Source of the DNA: Saccoglossus kowalevskii
Lineage: Eukaryota; Hemichordata; Enteropneusta; Harrimaniidae
Direction: 5' to 3'
Length of the DNA stretch: 40,418 nucleotides
NCBI RefSeq assembly: GCF_000003605.2
Contig: NW_003143793.1
Coordinates: 328,285-368,702, forward strand
Shown here piece by piece: positions 1 to 10,700 of the stretch. Below the pieces are notes generated by a model. It was not told the origin of the DNA. It saw only the letters and a program-made list of their open reading frames with translations, and did no database searches. The stretch's first letter is position 1; each line of letters starts with the position of its first letter. Position numbers and translations under genes: made by a program.

Positions 1-200
1 CTCCAGCGGTCGGTTGGCAAGCGGACGATGTTTTTGAAGCCAGCCATAGCAGGAGCGAGCGAGCGAACAAAAGCGAGCGAGCGAGCGAACAAAAGCGAAC
101 GCGAGCGAGCGGAAAAAAAGCGGTCGGTTTCCGGTCGGAAAGCAGCGAGCGGTCGGAAATTAAGCGATAAGCGGTCGGAAAAAAAGCGATAAAAGCGGGA
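1..200. repeat. AGCG / GGTCGG low-complexity block
   Basis: Runs of AGCG(AGCG)n interrupted by aacaaa (about 50-118) are followed by iterated agcggtcgg words (about 119-200). It is CpG-rich in an otherwise CpG-poor window and lies upstream of the first CCDC47 exon seen, next to the LINE-like remnant. Confidence 0.7.
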
Positions 201-239
201 GGTTGAGCGGAATGAGTACTGTATGTTGCAGAGTTCATC

Positions 240-699
240 CTGTGTTTTTGTCAATCTTGTTTTGAGTCCTTTGTTCTCTTCCCTCAGTGCCGTCATTTGT
301 TCTTTGAAATCGTCAAAGAAATTACTCACATAGCTCACGCAAGCTTAAAGATCAGTAATACTGGTTTCTAGTGTAGTTAACTTTATCTACCTTTGCTGTA
401 ATCATAGCAAGTGTTTTCACAATGTTGTCAAACTGTGTTGTCTCAGATCATTGCTCTTCATTGTTCCTTTGTTTACCATTGTTTGCCGCCATGTTGTCCG
501 ATGAACTTGGACTCGTACTTATGGGAAAACGATTTGCTTGACATTTTTTGCACAGTTGAAGGTTGCCTTGGCATAAAGTTGTACCACACGTTTTACCACA
601 ATCCACACACTTCATTCTTGTAAGGATCGCAGAAAATGCTTGTGCTAATACAGAAATCTCTATAACGTTGCAGGAGGAATAAAATTGCGATGTCACCAT
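240..699 (-). pseudogene. Decayed LINE-like ORF1 with zinc-ribbon
   Basis: On the minus strand an ATG-led frame encodes a Cys cluster (CVDCGKTCGTTLCQGN, LCKKC) spaced CxxC-x3-C-x4-C-x6-CxxC, then a Ser-rich linker. After a frame break near 448 the reading continues in pieces with coiled-coil character (FDDFKEQMTALREENKGLKT). A zinc-binding head followed by a coiled coil resembles ORF1 of CR1/L2-type retrotransposons; no ORF2 is in the window. It lies in a CCDC47 intron, antisense. Confidence 0.45.
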
Positions 700-791
700 G
701 TAATGTCATGCGCAGTTAACCATGAACATTGTATGAGACAATTTGTTCTTGCCTCTATCATGTTAACCACAGCTGTGATTTGTATTTTTAG

Positions 792-919
792 GTACCCCTC
801 CATTTTAGTACAAACTGGGACAGTTACTATATGGAACTGATGATGCTTGGTGGCCTTATAGCATACTGTTTAAATTTCTTAGCTGGCAAGACTAAAAATC
901 ATAAACTAGCCACAGCTTG
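792..919 (+). CDS. CCDC47: CCDC47 exon with the transmembrane helix
   Basis: The acceptor is ttttag before gtaccc and the donor is g|gtaaga inside the Trp codon (phase 2). It encodes [14 protein letters not shown], then a hydrophobic helix and [12 protein letters not shown], the single membrane span of the family. Confidence 0.93.
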
Positions 920-3900
920 GTAAGAAAAAACTTTTGCGTTTGTTTTATGTATATTTTCTGTACTGTATGGAAATGTTATTTTAGCTCGTAAGCCTGACTG
1001 ACCTGCTTGATGATCATGCACAATATGTGTTCTTTAGCAGAGTGTGCAAAAATATGCAACATTCTATTTCATTGGGGGACACTTTATACTACGACTACTA
1101 CAGTATAGTTTAAGATTATGGAATGCATAATGATACCCACAATTCTTTGTACGCTTTGCAGGTTACAAACACATAAAGAGCTTTTAGAATCCAATTTTTC
1201 CATTGTGGGAGATGATGGACAAGCCAAAGAGGTGCAATCAGGAGTGCTGATGAAAGAGAGTGAAAATCTTTATGCCTTGTGGTGTTCGGGTAGGCAATGC
1301 TGTGAAGGAATGCTTGTAGAGCTGAAATTTATAAAAAGACAAGATCTAGTTAATGTAATTAGTAGATTTATGAAGCCAGCGTGTGATCAGTTGGTAAGTA
1401 ACAAAAAAACTAGTAATGACTTCATCGTACTATTCCACAATATTGTTTTTGTGTATACATTATTGTCATGGTAACTTGTATTATTTACTTTTTTCAGCGA
1501 ATAACTGTGAACATGAATGCTGAAGATATGGATAGTTTTGTATTTGCTGTGGCAAATAAAAAAACTGCATCTAGGCTACAGAAAGAACTACAAGATATTG
1601 TAAGTCTTTGACACATTAACAATTCTAAATTATAACTTTTAATTTTATATATCCCTGTTGCATTATTTATGACCGTATTGAGAATACAGCTAGTATATAA
1701 TGTACTGTTGTCATGAATCGTGTAATATAAAATAAAGCTATTCATCTAAATGCTCAAATGTCATCTTTTGCTGTCTAGGCTCATCAAATCTACCGTAAAA
1801 TCTGTATTAGAAGCCGCATCCCTAATAGAAGTCGCACCCATTCTTTTTTAACAATTGGGAACCAAAAAATCATCATTTCTCATATGTGTAGATGCTCTAA
1901 TAGAAGCCGCACCCCCTCTATTGGATTGTACCATTTTAATAGAAGCCGCGGTTTCTAATACAGATTTTACAGTACTATCAATGGTGTACAAATAGCCCAC
2001 ATCACATATATTGCAAACTTTTAATATTCCACAGGGGTTTTGTTAAGAGCCGGCCATATGGCCTGCTACAAGCCCATATTAGCCGTCTACTTTCTGGCCC
2101 TCTACCGCATACGTCGGTCTCGCTGTAGCTCTTCGCACTGCCGAGAGCCTTTTTATTTTTTTTTGGCCTGTTATAGGATGATGGCCTGCTATTAAATGCA
2201 TTTGTGAAGCCCCTGATTCCATAACACACAGTAACATCTAAAAAGGCCAGTGTTTTTTATTTTTTTTATTTCTAGAGTGTTTACTGTCCTGAAAAACGTA
2301 GTGGTGATAAATATAATTTATCCTCCTCTCTAGCTGTAGTTAGTGAACTAGGAGAACTCTGTAATGGCTTACTGGATAGTAAAGTGAGTATTCATTTCTA
2401 GATTCTCAAATGCACTATCGTGAAAACTGATGCACCAGTTACAAATGACTTGCATTTTCCATGTCTCAGTTTTAATTATCATCCGCCCCCTAGGTGGACA
2501 GATAATCACTGTAACCTTCACAAAATGGCTCTTTGACTTCTCTGTACAAACAAAATACCGGTACCTTTCACAATACAAAATAGATCCACGTAAGTACTAG
2601 TATATGTGAGCTGATAAGTATTAAATGCAATATACCAAGACATGTTATCAGATGTTACACTGTGTTGAATGAATCTTAATCTCATTCATTTTTGGTTCTC
2701 TTCTAATATCCAGATAGTGAATTGTTTGAATAGCTATGAGAATATGTTTGACTATTTCCACTTCTCAGATCAGTACTCAGGAGCTAAAATAAGTACTGAG
2801 TAAGTATTTTAGCATATTTTATAATGACATAACCATCTACCTGCCATGCTTGCACACATACATGTACATACATACATACATGCGTGCATGACTAATGATG
2901 CACCCAGTGGTCAAAAAGAAAGATTTTATTCTGAGATATTCTTACCCTTGAGTATAAAAGAGCACAGTTCACCACAATCAAGTTGAATATAAACTGAATA
3001 ACAATGATTTCTTTTCCAGTGATGGTCAACCTAGCAAGATGCCAACTACGCAGAAAGTACTCATCTTTTGTTTTAATGGTGAGTCAACTATACATTGATC
3101 TTGTATGCACTGCCCCCACTGTCGAGAATTACATATTCTATTGTTTGTCTGAATTGAAACTAAATTGAAGTCGTATCTGCTTCAAGTGTTAATTTTAGTC
3201 TTGCCCTGTCTCACAAATTTGCCTTTTTATAGCCACACTAATAATTACTATGAAGCCTAAATGAATACTTTTCCCCTCACATTTGATCAGAAACCAAATG
3301 GAATAATGTACATCCATTTGAAAGACTGTATTTACAACCGGCTGTTTGATTTGTTATTACCATATGCAGTTGTGTTATACAGTTCAGCTCAAAACTTGCT
3401 TGCCTAACGCGTTTACTTGCATTAACGTTATTATTGCGTTAGGACCGTGCCAAAGCCTCATTAACGCATGTTGGCAGTGCGTTAACGCTAACAGCTCATT
3501 AATTTTGATAGCTTTGTTTGTATGCAAATGAGGAGAACAATGTTCTCTGTTACGTGATTGCATGTGCAACAAAGCTGAGTGGTTCTCAGTACTTGAATTT
3601 GCCTGAACATTTTACAGTTTTAATAAAAAATAAAACTACATAATTTTAAATAACTTGAGATGAATACGATGCAGTGTTTATGTATGCTCACCTTGTAAAT
3701 CTTTATTATTGCAGTTCCTGGTAAAGGCAATACGTCGGTAGTTGATATGTGCAAGACTGAACCCATGATGAAATTAGTTATGCATTGTATCGATAAAGTC
3801 AAACGTTTCAGACTAACCAAAGAGGTGAGAAATCATGTGCAATCTGTTCACTACTGTAAAATCACTAATTTTCAGACAGGTCAGCTGAAAACTGTGGCCA

Positions 3901-6002
3901 CATGTGATCTCTGGTCAATCAGAATTTTATACTTGCCAGAGGATCTGCTCCCCAGGGTAAGGGGGCGCATGAGGGCGCTGCACCCTGTTCCCTTGTTTAA
4001 AAAAATCCCTGCACATACAACACATCCAGCATTCGACTCAGTTTTCTCTAAGGTTTTGATCACAAGGCTCACTCAAGAAAGTTGTGACTAAATTTGTTAT
4101 CACACGTAGTATTTGAAACAGAAGGCTAATAAGCCATTGTGGACTTGAGTAGACATGAGTAGAAGGCTAATTAAGCTGAGAAAACGCATGTTTTACTGAC
4201 AATGTAAAATGGCATTTAATTAAGCGATACTGTCACATGTGTCGGGTTATGTGATTATGTGTATATTGTAATCCTTTATTTGGTTGAACAGTGAAAAAAA
4301 TAGTCATTTTCAGAAGCTGTTGAATTAAAAAAAAATAAATAGTTGAATTATTAAGGGAGGGGTTTGAGTAAGTGGTATCATAATTGTAAAACTCTGTGTG
4401 TGTGTGTGTGGGGGGGGGGGTTGTTGTTGTAGTTTTATTTTATTTATTGTAAATAAGTAGAAATATCAAGGTGGCTTGAAAGCATCTGGGACGGTCATTT
4501 CCTGTTAGGTGATTGAATTGCTGGGAGAAATAACATTGTTTTAGCCAAAAAAATTAGTTGATCTATCTCAGGATTGTGGTATTGAAAGGGTATTGATCTT
4601 CTGCATCAAATTTTATTTGCCTGTTGATGTTGGGCCCAAATACCGGTAGTGGACGGACGGACACATGCATGTAATTTTTGCTTCAGCTATTAATATCATC
4701 ATATTTTCAGGGTTTTATATATCACTGTCTTGGCAGTGTGATGCTATGTTGTGTGCAGTCAATAATATATGCCTGTTTATGTGATGACCAAATTTTATGA
4801 TAGGGTAAATTGAAGGCTGAGAAATCACGTGCCAAAGTAGCAGAGTCATTCCTTAAAGCGTCTCACAGTCAGAGACAAGAAGCAGCACAGACACGTCGTG
4901 AGGAAAAACGTAGAGCAGAGAAGGAAAGGATGATGAATGAAGAAGATCCAGACAAACAAAGGAAGTGGGAGGTCAGTCACATTCTATTTCCATTTTTTGC
5001 ACCTTGATCTGTGCAGTCATTTTATTAATTTATTCAGATTTTATGGAATTAATTGTATAATGACTATTGGAATGTATAAATTTGAATAAATGTCTTTATC
5101 TTTTTTAACCAGGAGCGTGAACATCGCCGTGAAATGAAGAAGAAAGCACCTAAAGTAAAGCAAATGAAAGTAAGGCTTAATTTATTAAATATTGATCATC
5201 TTTATTACCTATCTACCATATTTGTCTGATATTCCAACCTGGGCAATCTTTTGTAAGATAGGTCACATTTTCTGAGAAGTGCTGGTTCAAAAACATCACA
5301 TGTTTTATTCACCATTTCAATTCATTATAGCCTAAATATAATTGTCATAACAGGGGTTGCAAGATATAAAAAGCCTTCAATTGGTTTTAACATGTCCTAA
5401 AATATACAAATTTTCAGAATTTTTTGTTACCTCAAGATTGCAGTACGATCATTGAAGTATTTAACACTTTTCACAGCCGCAAGTCAGAATGTTTTGATAT
5501 TGCATATATAGGTACTACATGTGGACTTCTCTCAGATTTGTTCATTTTGTGATAATATCTTTAATTCTCTAATTTTGGTGTACATTTTCGAATTCTTTCA
5601 ATCGGCAAGTCCGATTGTTTTGATACTATACATATTGTTCATTTTCTAATATCTTCAGCTCTTAATTGAAATGTGCATTGCTATCTCAGCTGAAAGGCTG
5701 CTTATTTCATGTTTATAATAATAATTTAATGAGATTAAAGCCCAAAATGGTAATGAAAAATGTTTAGTGACAGGATTCTATTTTTGTTGTCATAACGCTT
5801 AAAATGTGATGTAAATTGATACATACCGGTATTTTCTTAATAAGAAAGACATTCGAATGTGTTCTTAATATTTCATGGACATATGAATTTTTATTTTCAA
5901 TGTATAATAATTCTGTACTGTTTAGTCTCTGCATCCCAACTGTCATATATATGGAGGTGATATTAATTTTGATTTATTTCTTTTATTTTTCAGATGTATT
6001 GA
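792..6002 (+). CDS. CCDC47: CCDC47 (PAT complex subunit), last ten coding exons, 5'-partial
   Basis: Spliced from 792-919, 1162-1393, 1498-1599, 2276-2383, 2714-2799, 3020-3078, 3715-3824, 4804-4971, 5113-5169 and 5994-6002; all junctions are GT..AG, the phases agree, and the total is 352 codons plus TGA. The product starts just before the transmembrane helix ([19 protein letters not shown]), continues through the conserved cytosolic domain ([32 protein letters not shown]) and ends in a basic and acidic coiled coil ([20 protein letters not shown]) with a Lys/Met-rich tail. Vertebrate CCDC47 is about 480 residues, so roughly the first 130 (signal peptide and acidic calcium-binding luminal part) lie upstream. 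The known role of the family is in the ER membrane, where CCDC47 binds Asterix (WDR83OS) and the ribosome to chaperone multipass proteins. The identification rests on collinear similarity recalled over the whole length. Confidence 0.95.
1162..1393 (+). CDS. CCDC47: CCDC47 exon, conserved cytosolic domain start
   Basis: Acceptor tttgcag, donor ttg|gtaagt. It encodes [33 protein letters not shown] and [15 protein letters not shown], the most conserved block of the family. An open frame reaching upstream into the intron is not coding. Confidence 0.95.
1498..1599 (+). CDS. CCDC47: CCDC47 exon, 34 codons, phase 0-0
   Basis: Acceptor ttttttcag, donor att|gtaagt. It encodes [20 protein letters not shown] and then [14 protein letters not shown], matching the family segment after the QLxIxVTMN motif. 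Confidence 0.93.
1793..1972. mobile_element. 180-bp TA-flanked foldback element (word: aatagaagccgca)
   Basis: The ends ccgtaaaatctgtattaga and its reverse complement match at about 21 of 22 positions including the flanking TA. TA is present on both sides, the target duplication of mariner/pogo-type elements. The interior repeats the word aatagaagccgca(c/t)cc four times. It has no coding capacity. Confidence 0.7.
2032..2215. mobile_element. 184-bp hAT-like non-autonomous element
   Basis: It begins CAGGGGTTTTGT and ends ACAAATG-type sequence closing in GAAGCCCCTG, with the second arm including gcaggccat. A perfect 6-bp direct duplication ATTCCA flanks it (2026-2031 and 2216-2221). CAGGGG/CCCCTG ends are typical of hAT elements, although those usually duplicate 8 bp. 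It is GC-richer than its surroundings. Confidence 0.65.
2276..2383 (+). CDS. CCDC47: CCDC47 exon, 36 codons
   Basis: Acceptor tttctag, donor aaa|gtgagt. It encodes [30 protein letters not shown], which aligns with the family's PDSLAILSEMGEV region. It starts about 60 bp after a small hAT-like insertion. Confidence 0.92.
2714..2799 (+). CDS. CCDC47: CCDC47 exon, 86 nt
   Basis: Acceptor atccag, donor ga|gtaagt (phase 2). It encodes [20 protein letters not shown], matching the HFSDQFSGPK signature of the family. Confidence 0.92.
2852..2893. repeat. CATA/CATG simple repeat
   Basis: A short stretch of catacatgtacatacatac-type tetranucleotide repeat in a CCDC47 intron. Confidence 0.7.
3020..3078 (+). 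CDS. CCDC47: CCDC47 exon, 59 nt
   Basis: Acceptor ttttccag, donor g|gtgagt. It begins with the last base of a split Asp codon and encodes [19 protein letters not shown], leading into the VPG motif of the next exon. Confidence 0.9.
3715..3824 (+). CDS. CCDC47: CCDC47 exon with VPGKGNT motif
   Basis: Acceptor tattgcag, donor gag|gtgaga. It encodes [19 protein letters not shown] and then [13 protein letters not shown], aligned with the family segment VPGSGNT..SIDKAKKFRLNRE. Confidence 0.94.
4395..4430. repeat. (TG)n-(G)n-(TTG)n simple repeat
   Basis: Eight TG units run directly into a poly-G run of about eleven and then TTG repeats, in the intron before the coiled-coil exon of CCDC47. Confidence 0.85.
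4804..4971 (+). CDS. CCDC47: CCDC47 exon with coiled coil
   Basis: Acceptor tgatag, donor gag|gtcagt. Its 56 codons encode the charged C-terminal helix ([36 protein letters not shown]) that in the characterised complex reaches the ribosome. Confidence 0.95.
5113..5169 (+). CDS. CCDC47: CCDC47 exon, basic tail
   Basis: Acceptor ttaaccag, donor aaa|gtaagg. It encodes [19 protein letters not shown], equivalent to the Lys/Met-rich end of the family. Confidence 0.92.
5460..5697 (-). repeat. Family-A dispersed repeat, copy A1 (reverse, 3' truncated)
   Basis: Read on the minus strand it starts cagctgagatagcaatgcac and continues with the family's aaaatgaacaatatgtatag, atcaaaacaatcggacttgc and aaattagagaattaaagata. 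It lacks the 3' hairpin seen in A2 and A3. It lies in the last CCDC47 intron. Confidence 0.75.
5994..6002 (+). CDS. CCDC47: CCDC47 terminal micro-coding exon (Met-Tyr-stop)
   Basis: After a strong acceptor (ttatttttcag) only ATG TAT TGA remains coding; the rest of the exon is 3' UTR. The phase is 0, in agreement with the preceding donor. The family's usual ending is also a few residues after the Lys/Met run, so this fits. Confidence 0.82.
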   Translation: MY

Positions 6003-6209
6003 GTTGAGTGCCCATGTACCATGAAAAACCAATTGCATATTGGGAATGCAATATCAACCAGTCTAAAATAATTTCCTTAATTAAACCGATGATTCGAAAC
6101 ACTGATTGACATTTGTAGTAAATTACTTATATAAAATGTCATTTTATTAGCTAACTTCTTTGCACTACTAAAGTTGCATGTAGTTTTTTTAACTGTATCG
6201 ATTCATAAA

Positions 6210-6215
6210 AATAAA
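6210..6215 (+). terminator. Candidate poly(A) signal of CCDC47
   Basis: AATAAA about 208 bases after the stop codon, inside an AT-rich 3' UTR. It is the first canonical hexamer I noticed; the true cleavage site is unknown. Confidence 0.5.
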
Positions 6216-6617
6216 GCATGTTTGTCCCATCAATCAGTGTTTTGCTGGTTGTTGGCATGTATGAAGTTGTGTGTATTTATTGCTACTTCTCCAGTCTGGT
6301 TTTCTCAAGAAATTTTTTTTTTCTCTTTATCTCCATTCCTGGTCTTGCATGCCCTAATCTAATGATTTATACTACACAATTGCTGAACAATAATTTATAT
6401 GGTTTACAAGTATGTGCACTTACCATGGACACAAAAATAAGGTGCTCCGGAGATGTTGCATTATATAAACCAAGACATTAGTCTTATTTTACTACTTACT
6501 AATCTATATAACCAGTTTGATAACAAGAGCAATTATAAAAAGTTTTACTGTGTTATTTTAAAGTTTGTTCAGACACTCTTAAGTAATATGGACAGTCTCT
6601 TAGACCACCATCAACTA

Positions 6618-6758
6618 CTGTAGAATACTTTATTTTCGCTGAAGGGATGATTCCGTGAAAATAAAATCCAGCGAATATACCTTTTTTCCTATATTTGACA
6701 TTAAGCTCATCAAAAAGCCTTCAGCGAAAATTAATTCCAGCGAAAATAAAGTATTCCG
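6618..6758. mobile_element. ~140-bp foldback element (word: ccagcgaaaataa)
   Basis: The left arm gaatactttattttcgctg matches the reverse complement of the right arm cagcgaaaataaagtattcc. The word agcgaa(t/a)a recurs inside (tccagcgaatata, ttcagcgaaaatt, tccagcgaaaata). A TA precedes the left end (6616-6617), but the right flank has no clear TA. It lies just downstream of CCDC47. Confidence 0.65.
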
Positions 6759-6889
6759 TCCAAAAGTTTTGTAATATCGTAAATGAACTGCAACCACCAT
6801 CTACATAATTTTAATGTCTCAGGGAGGGGAAGCGAGCCTTTTTGCCTACAATATAATTTTAGTAGTTAAAAATGCATAATTTAAGACAC

Positions 6890-7735
6890 ATAATTTTGTT
6901 CATAGTAATATAGCTGGAATATAACCATGTCAGGAATATGATTTTTTTAACATTAAAATGATTGACATTTGTATCTGATCGTCAAACAAGTACTTGTCCA
7001 TATTGAGAGATTGCTCTGGAACAGCATTCAAAATCGGCCATTTTGAATACATGTATAACATGATGTATAATGAATATATAAAATTTGAATATAATCAGTC
7101 AAAGCATTTAAGAGATATGGCTCTAGAAGCCCATTCATTAAAACAAAATGGCCACCAGACAGCCATTTTGAATCCGATCTGAAAAATAAAATGATGTGCA
7201 TCAGGAACCTGTAGTCTGTACCAAGTTTGAACGAAATCCATCCAGAAATGCTTGATATTTGATGATTTTTTAGCACAATAATGGCCACCATTTGGCCATT
7301 TTGAATAGGATCGTCAAACCAATATATCTGACATGATATATATATAATGAATATTTAAAATTTGAACATAATCAGTGAAAGCTAGTCAGAGATATGGCAC
7401 GAGAACCACATTCATTAAAACAAAATGGCCGCCAGTCAGCCATTTTGAATCTTATCTGAAAAACAAAATTATTTGCATCAAGGTCCTATAATGTCTAACG
7501 TGTATACCAATTTTGAACAAAATCCATCTTTAAACAGCCGAAAAATGTTTGATTTTTATGCCATTCGGCCATCTTGAATCAGATCATGAAACAAATTGAC
7601 GTGCATATGTATAATATGATGTATGTGTAAAGTTTGATTGTGATTAGTCCAGGCATTTCTAAGATACAAGTCCAGACGCTCGGAGGTCAAAACATAAGTC
7701 CCCGTTTTCAGACTGCGTCCGAACGGGGACTAAAA
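6890..7735 (+). repeat. Family-B dispersed repeat, copy B1, with 3' hairpin
   Basis: It is built of degenerate units about 140-150 bp long separated by self-complementary joints of the type aaaatggccgccagtcagcc followed by attttgaat (near 7034, 7145, 7281, 7422 and 7565). It ends in a 35-nt hairpin (7697-7731) with arms AGTCCCCGTT and AACGGGGACT, followed by TAAAAAA. The start is shared with copy B2 (taatatag(c/t)tggaa..catgtcag). Short open frames across it are incidental. Confidence 0.75.
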
Positions 7736-10700
7736 AACAAACAAGACTGCCATATGCACTATATAGTTGGTCCATTTATAGCAAAGTAACATCACAATAC
7801 AGTTTAATATATACATATTTCAAGTTTGCACAAAAATAACAGCTTTTTATTTATTCCAAGAAAATCTTTGGCAGCATGCTTGCTAAAACATTGACGACAC
7901 TTTAAACACGTGACCATGTCACATAAAACCAGCATTAAAATACATTAACAATTTTGTTCATTTACAGAAAATAACACTGTACTTTGTATTTGTAATCATA
8001 ATTTCAACTACATTGTATTGATATAATTCTTGTTGCTTTCCTGAAAATTGACTTTGAAAACCATCATTTCTAATAATAGACTACTTCAATCTATAAATCC
8101 CCTGATAATTTCTCTTAGGTTGACATGTTGCTGATTACCACCAGAGTTGCTACTGGGACAGTATCTCCTAGGAGAAAATATTGTGGGATTATGCGTTTAT
8201 CACATGCATATGTTGAAAGTGGAACTATTGCTGAAATAACACCAAATACAAATCTATGATTGTGCTTGCCTTTGGTGCTAATTTTGTGGAAACTAAAGTT
8301 TAATTTCATGTGAATGCCTTGTATATAACACGTGGCAATTATGCTCATTTGTGATTTTTGTTCCAATTCGCGAAGATTATTTTTTATTTAAACTGTTATT
8401 CAGAGGGACTGAATAAAACTTCCTAAAATACACGTAGTTATGAGACAGTATATAGCTAGCTTGGACAACCTTTAACCCTTGAACCTGAAACAGCAATATA
8501 TAGCATTGACCACACGTTATAGGTCAAGATAAACATTTTTGAAAAAAACTGGTGCAAGTTGTTTTACAAAAGTTGCGAGAATACAGGCCAGAAATATTAA
8601 GTATGTGACTTCAAGTTCGGCAAATATGAAATGGGTAGGTGAGAAACATTGGTTTCCCTTAATTTTGATGTTCTAGTTTTACAGGAACATTCCTCAAAAA
8701 AAAAAATTGTGACCAAAGAAAAACAAAAAATTGATCCAAGCCTTCAAAGCACAAAAGCCATTGCACTGTCATATTTGACATGGGTCCCATGTGGCGTACA
8801 CAATGTGTGTAAAATACATTGTTTACAATTATAGCACATGCTACGACTGTGGCGCTTTAAAGAAAATCAGTATTTCATCACCTGTCCTTGTACTATAATT
8901 TACAAACTACATTATACATCAGCGACTACTGCAAATATTATTATAATAAACAGGAAACATACAGCTTAAATTTGCAGATCACAGAACATGCATTATATTC
9001 ATTTTATATAAAACTATGGAGTAAAAATATTTAATCTGTACACCAAAACAAGACTCGTACACATACAGTTTATCAATTATTCCATCATTAAATAATTATA
9101 AATTAAGCTTTTTAACAGTAAATAGTGCTGACAAAAATTTAAATAAAATAATCATGAATGACAGTGTGACAATGCCAGTTAGACTACAGCGCTCAAAGGT
9201 ATGTGATCTGAAAATGAAATTACAACAAAAAAATAATAAATTAAAAAAATTATTTAAAATCAACTATGTTGCTAAGATTCTGTCTGTTGTAGATTGTTCA
9301 TATCGTACGGACTACCAAGTGACTAATACAGAATGCAAGAAGTACCCTGCATACTCTAAAGCTAAAATTAAAATTGAAACTTAACTCAATAATTTTGTTT
9401 GTGGTCCAGAGAACACGCAACTTATTTGAACAGTTTGAACATTAAACAGAAGTCTACAGTTTCTTATTTATATAATTACTTTCATCATTGACATACTCAA
9501 TTCTTGTGCACCATATACGTACTGGTATCAACAATTCATGCTAATAAGCGTCTGGGATTGCCAGCACAATCCATCATTACAAATCCATGACCCAAGGTTG
9601 TACATGCATGTCTCAACGTACGAGTTATGATGTCCACATAATCTTTTTACCAGATCAATGTAAAAATGTGTTAACTGTGGAGACAAACCACTGATGTTCA
9701 GATTGGTTTACAGATTTTGGATTCGGTGGGCTACGTTGAATACTAGTAACTGGTAGTCTTTAAATGTAAGACTGTCGCTAAGTTTGAACCCTGTGAAACA
9801 CTTCGTAGTGGTATAAATATCAATATATAAGCTAACTACTATAAAAAGCACATGTCCATGTGAATCATACGTAACTACACCCACAGTATGATCTTTATGG
9901 CTGCGTTTCTCTACTTTCAAGAGCAGCTCATGTACAGTGTGTGCATGTGTCAACTACACTCAACACCATCGGAGAATTAGACATCATCTTAATCAATATA
10001 GTCACATGCTCCCAACAATCCTGTAAAAGTGGCAAATACAGGCAGATAATTGCTTTGGGTTCAGGAATAAAAAACAGGAATAAAAACATACTTTAATAGC
10101 ACACACACAAAAAATACAACTTGCTCTTGATGCTTTGACGACACTGAAAAATGAGCTATGCAACTTTTATACCTTAACCTGCCCTTATTTAAAATATGCA
10201 CAGAAAAGTATGCAAGATAAACATTAAAGCCTGCCAGAAATAAAAGCCTCATTTGATATAAAACAAAAATGTAAATACTATATTTAAACATAAATGAAAC
10301 GGATTTGTTACTTTCCACCGAGTGATGCAAGATCAAATGTAACCAATACTGTTGCAAGAATATTAGATATAAATGTACATTACTCTAGCACTTACGATGT
10401 ACTGTAAGTCTATTGTATCAAGTTCATTCTTATACAATACAGTTGAAATAAGCATGTAAATTATTTAACAGCTAGAATTGTTAATGTTAAACTCATAATT
10501 AGTATCATGTTTTAATTAGACACTGAATCTTTTTGCATGATAATTATTATTTCTATCAACATTAAATTTCGGCGGTTTGATATTTTGAGATTACTGAATT
10601 GACTTTTTAAATTCATTACTAATTGATTACTAACATAAATAAATTTAAGAGTCAGATTTTGGCACCATTTCTGAGCAAGTAAGATCATCCAATCACAGAT

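Noticed and set aside
3881-4091. Open frame continuing from CCDC47 exon at 3824 into the intron
   Set aside because: It has no family similarity, and the donor at 3825 joins in phase to the conserved exon at 4804.
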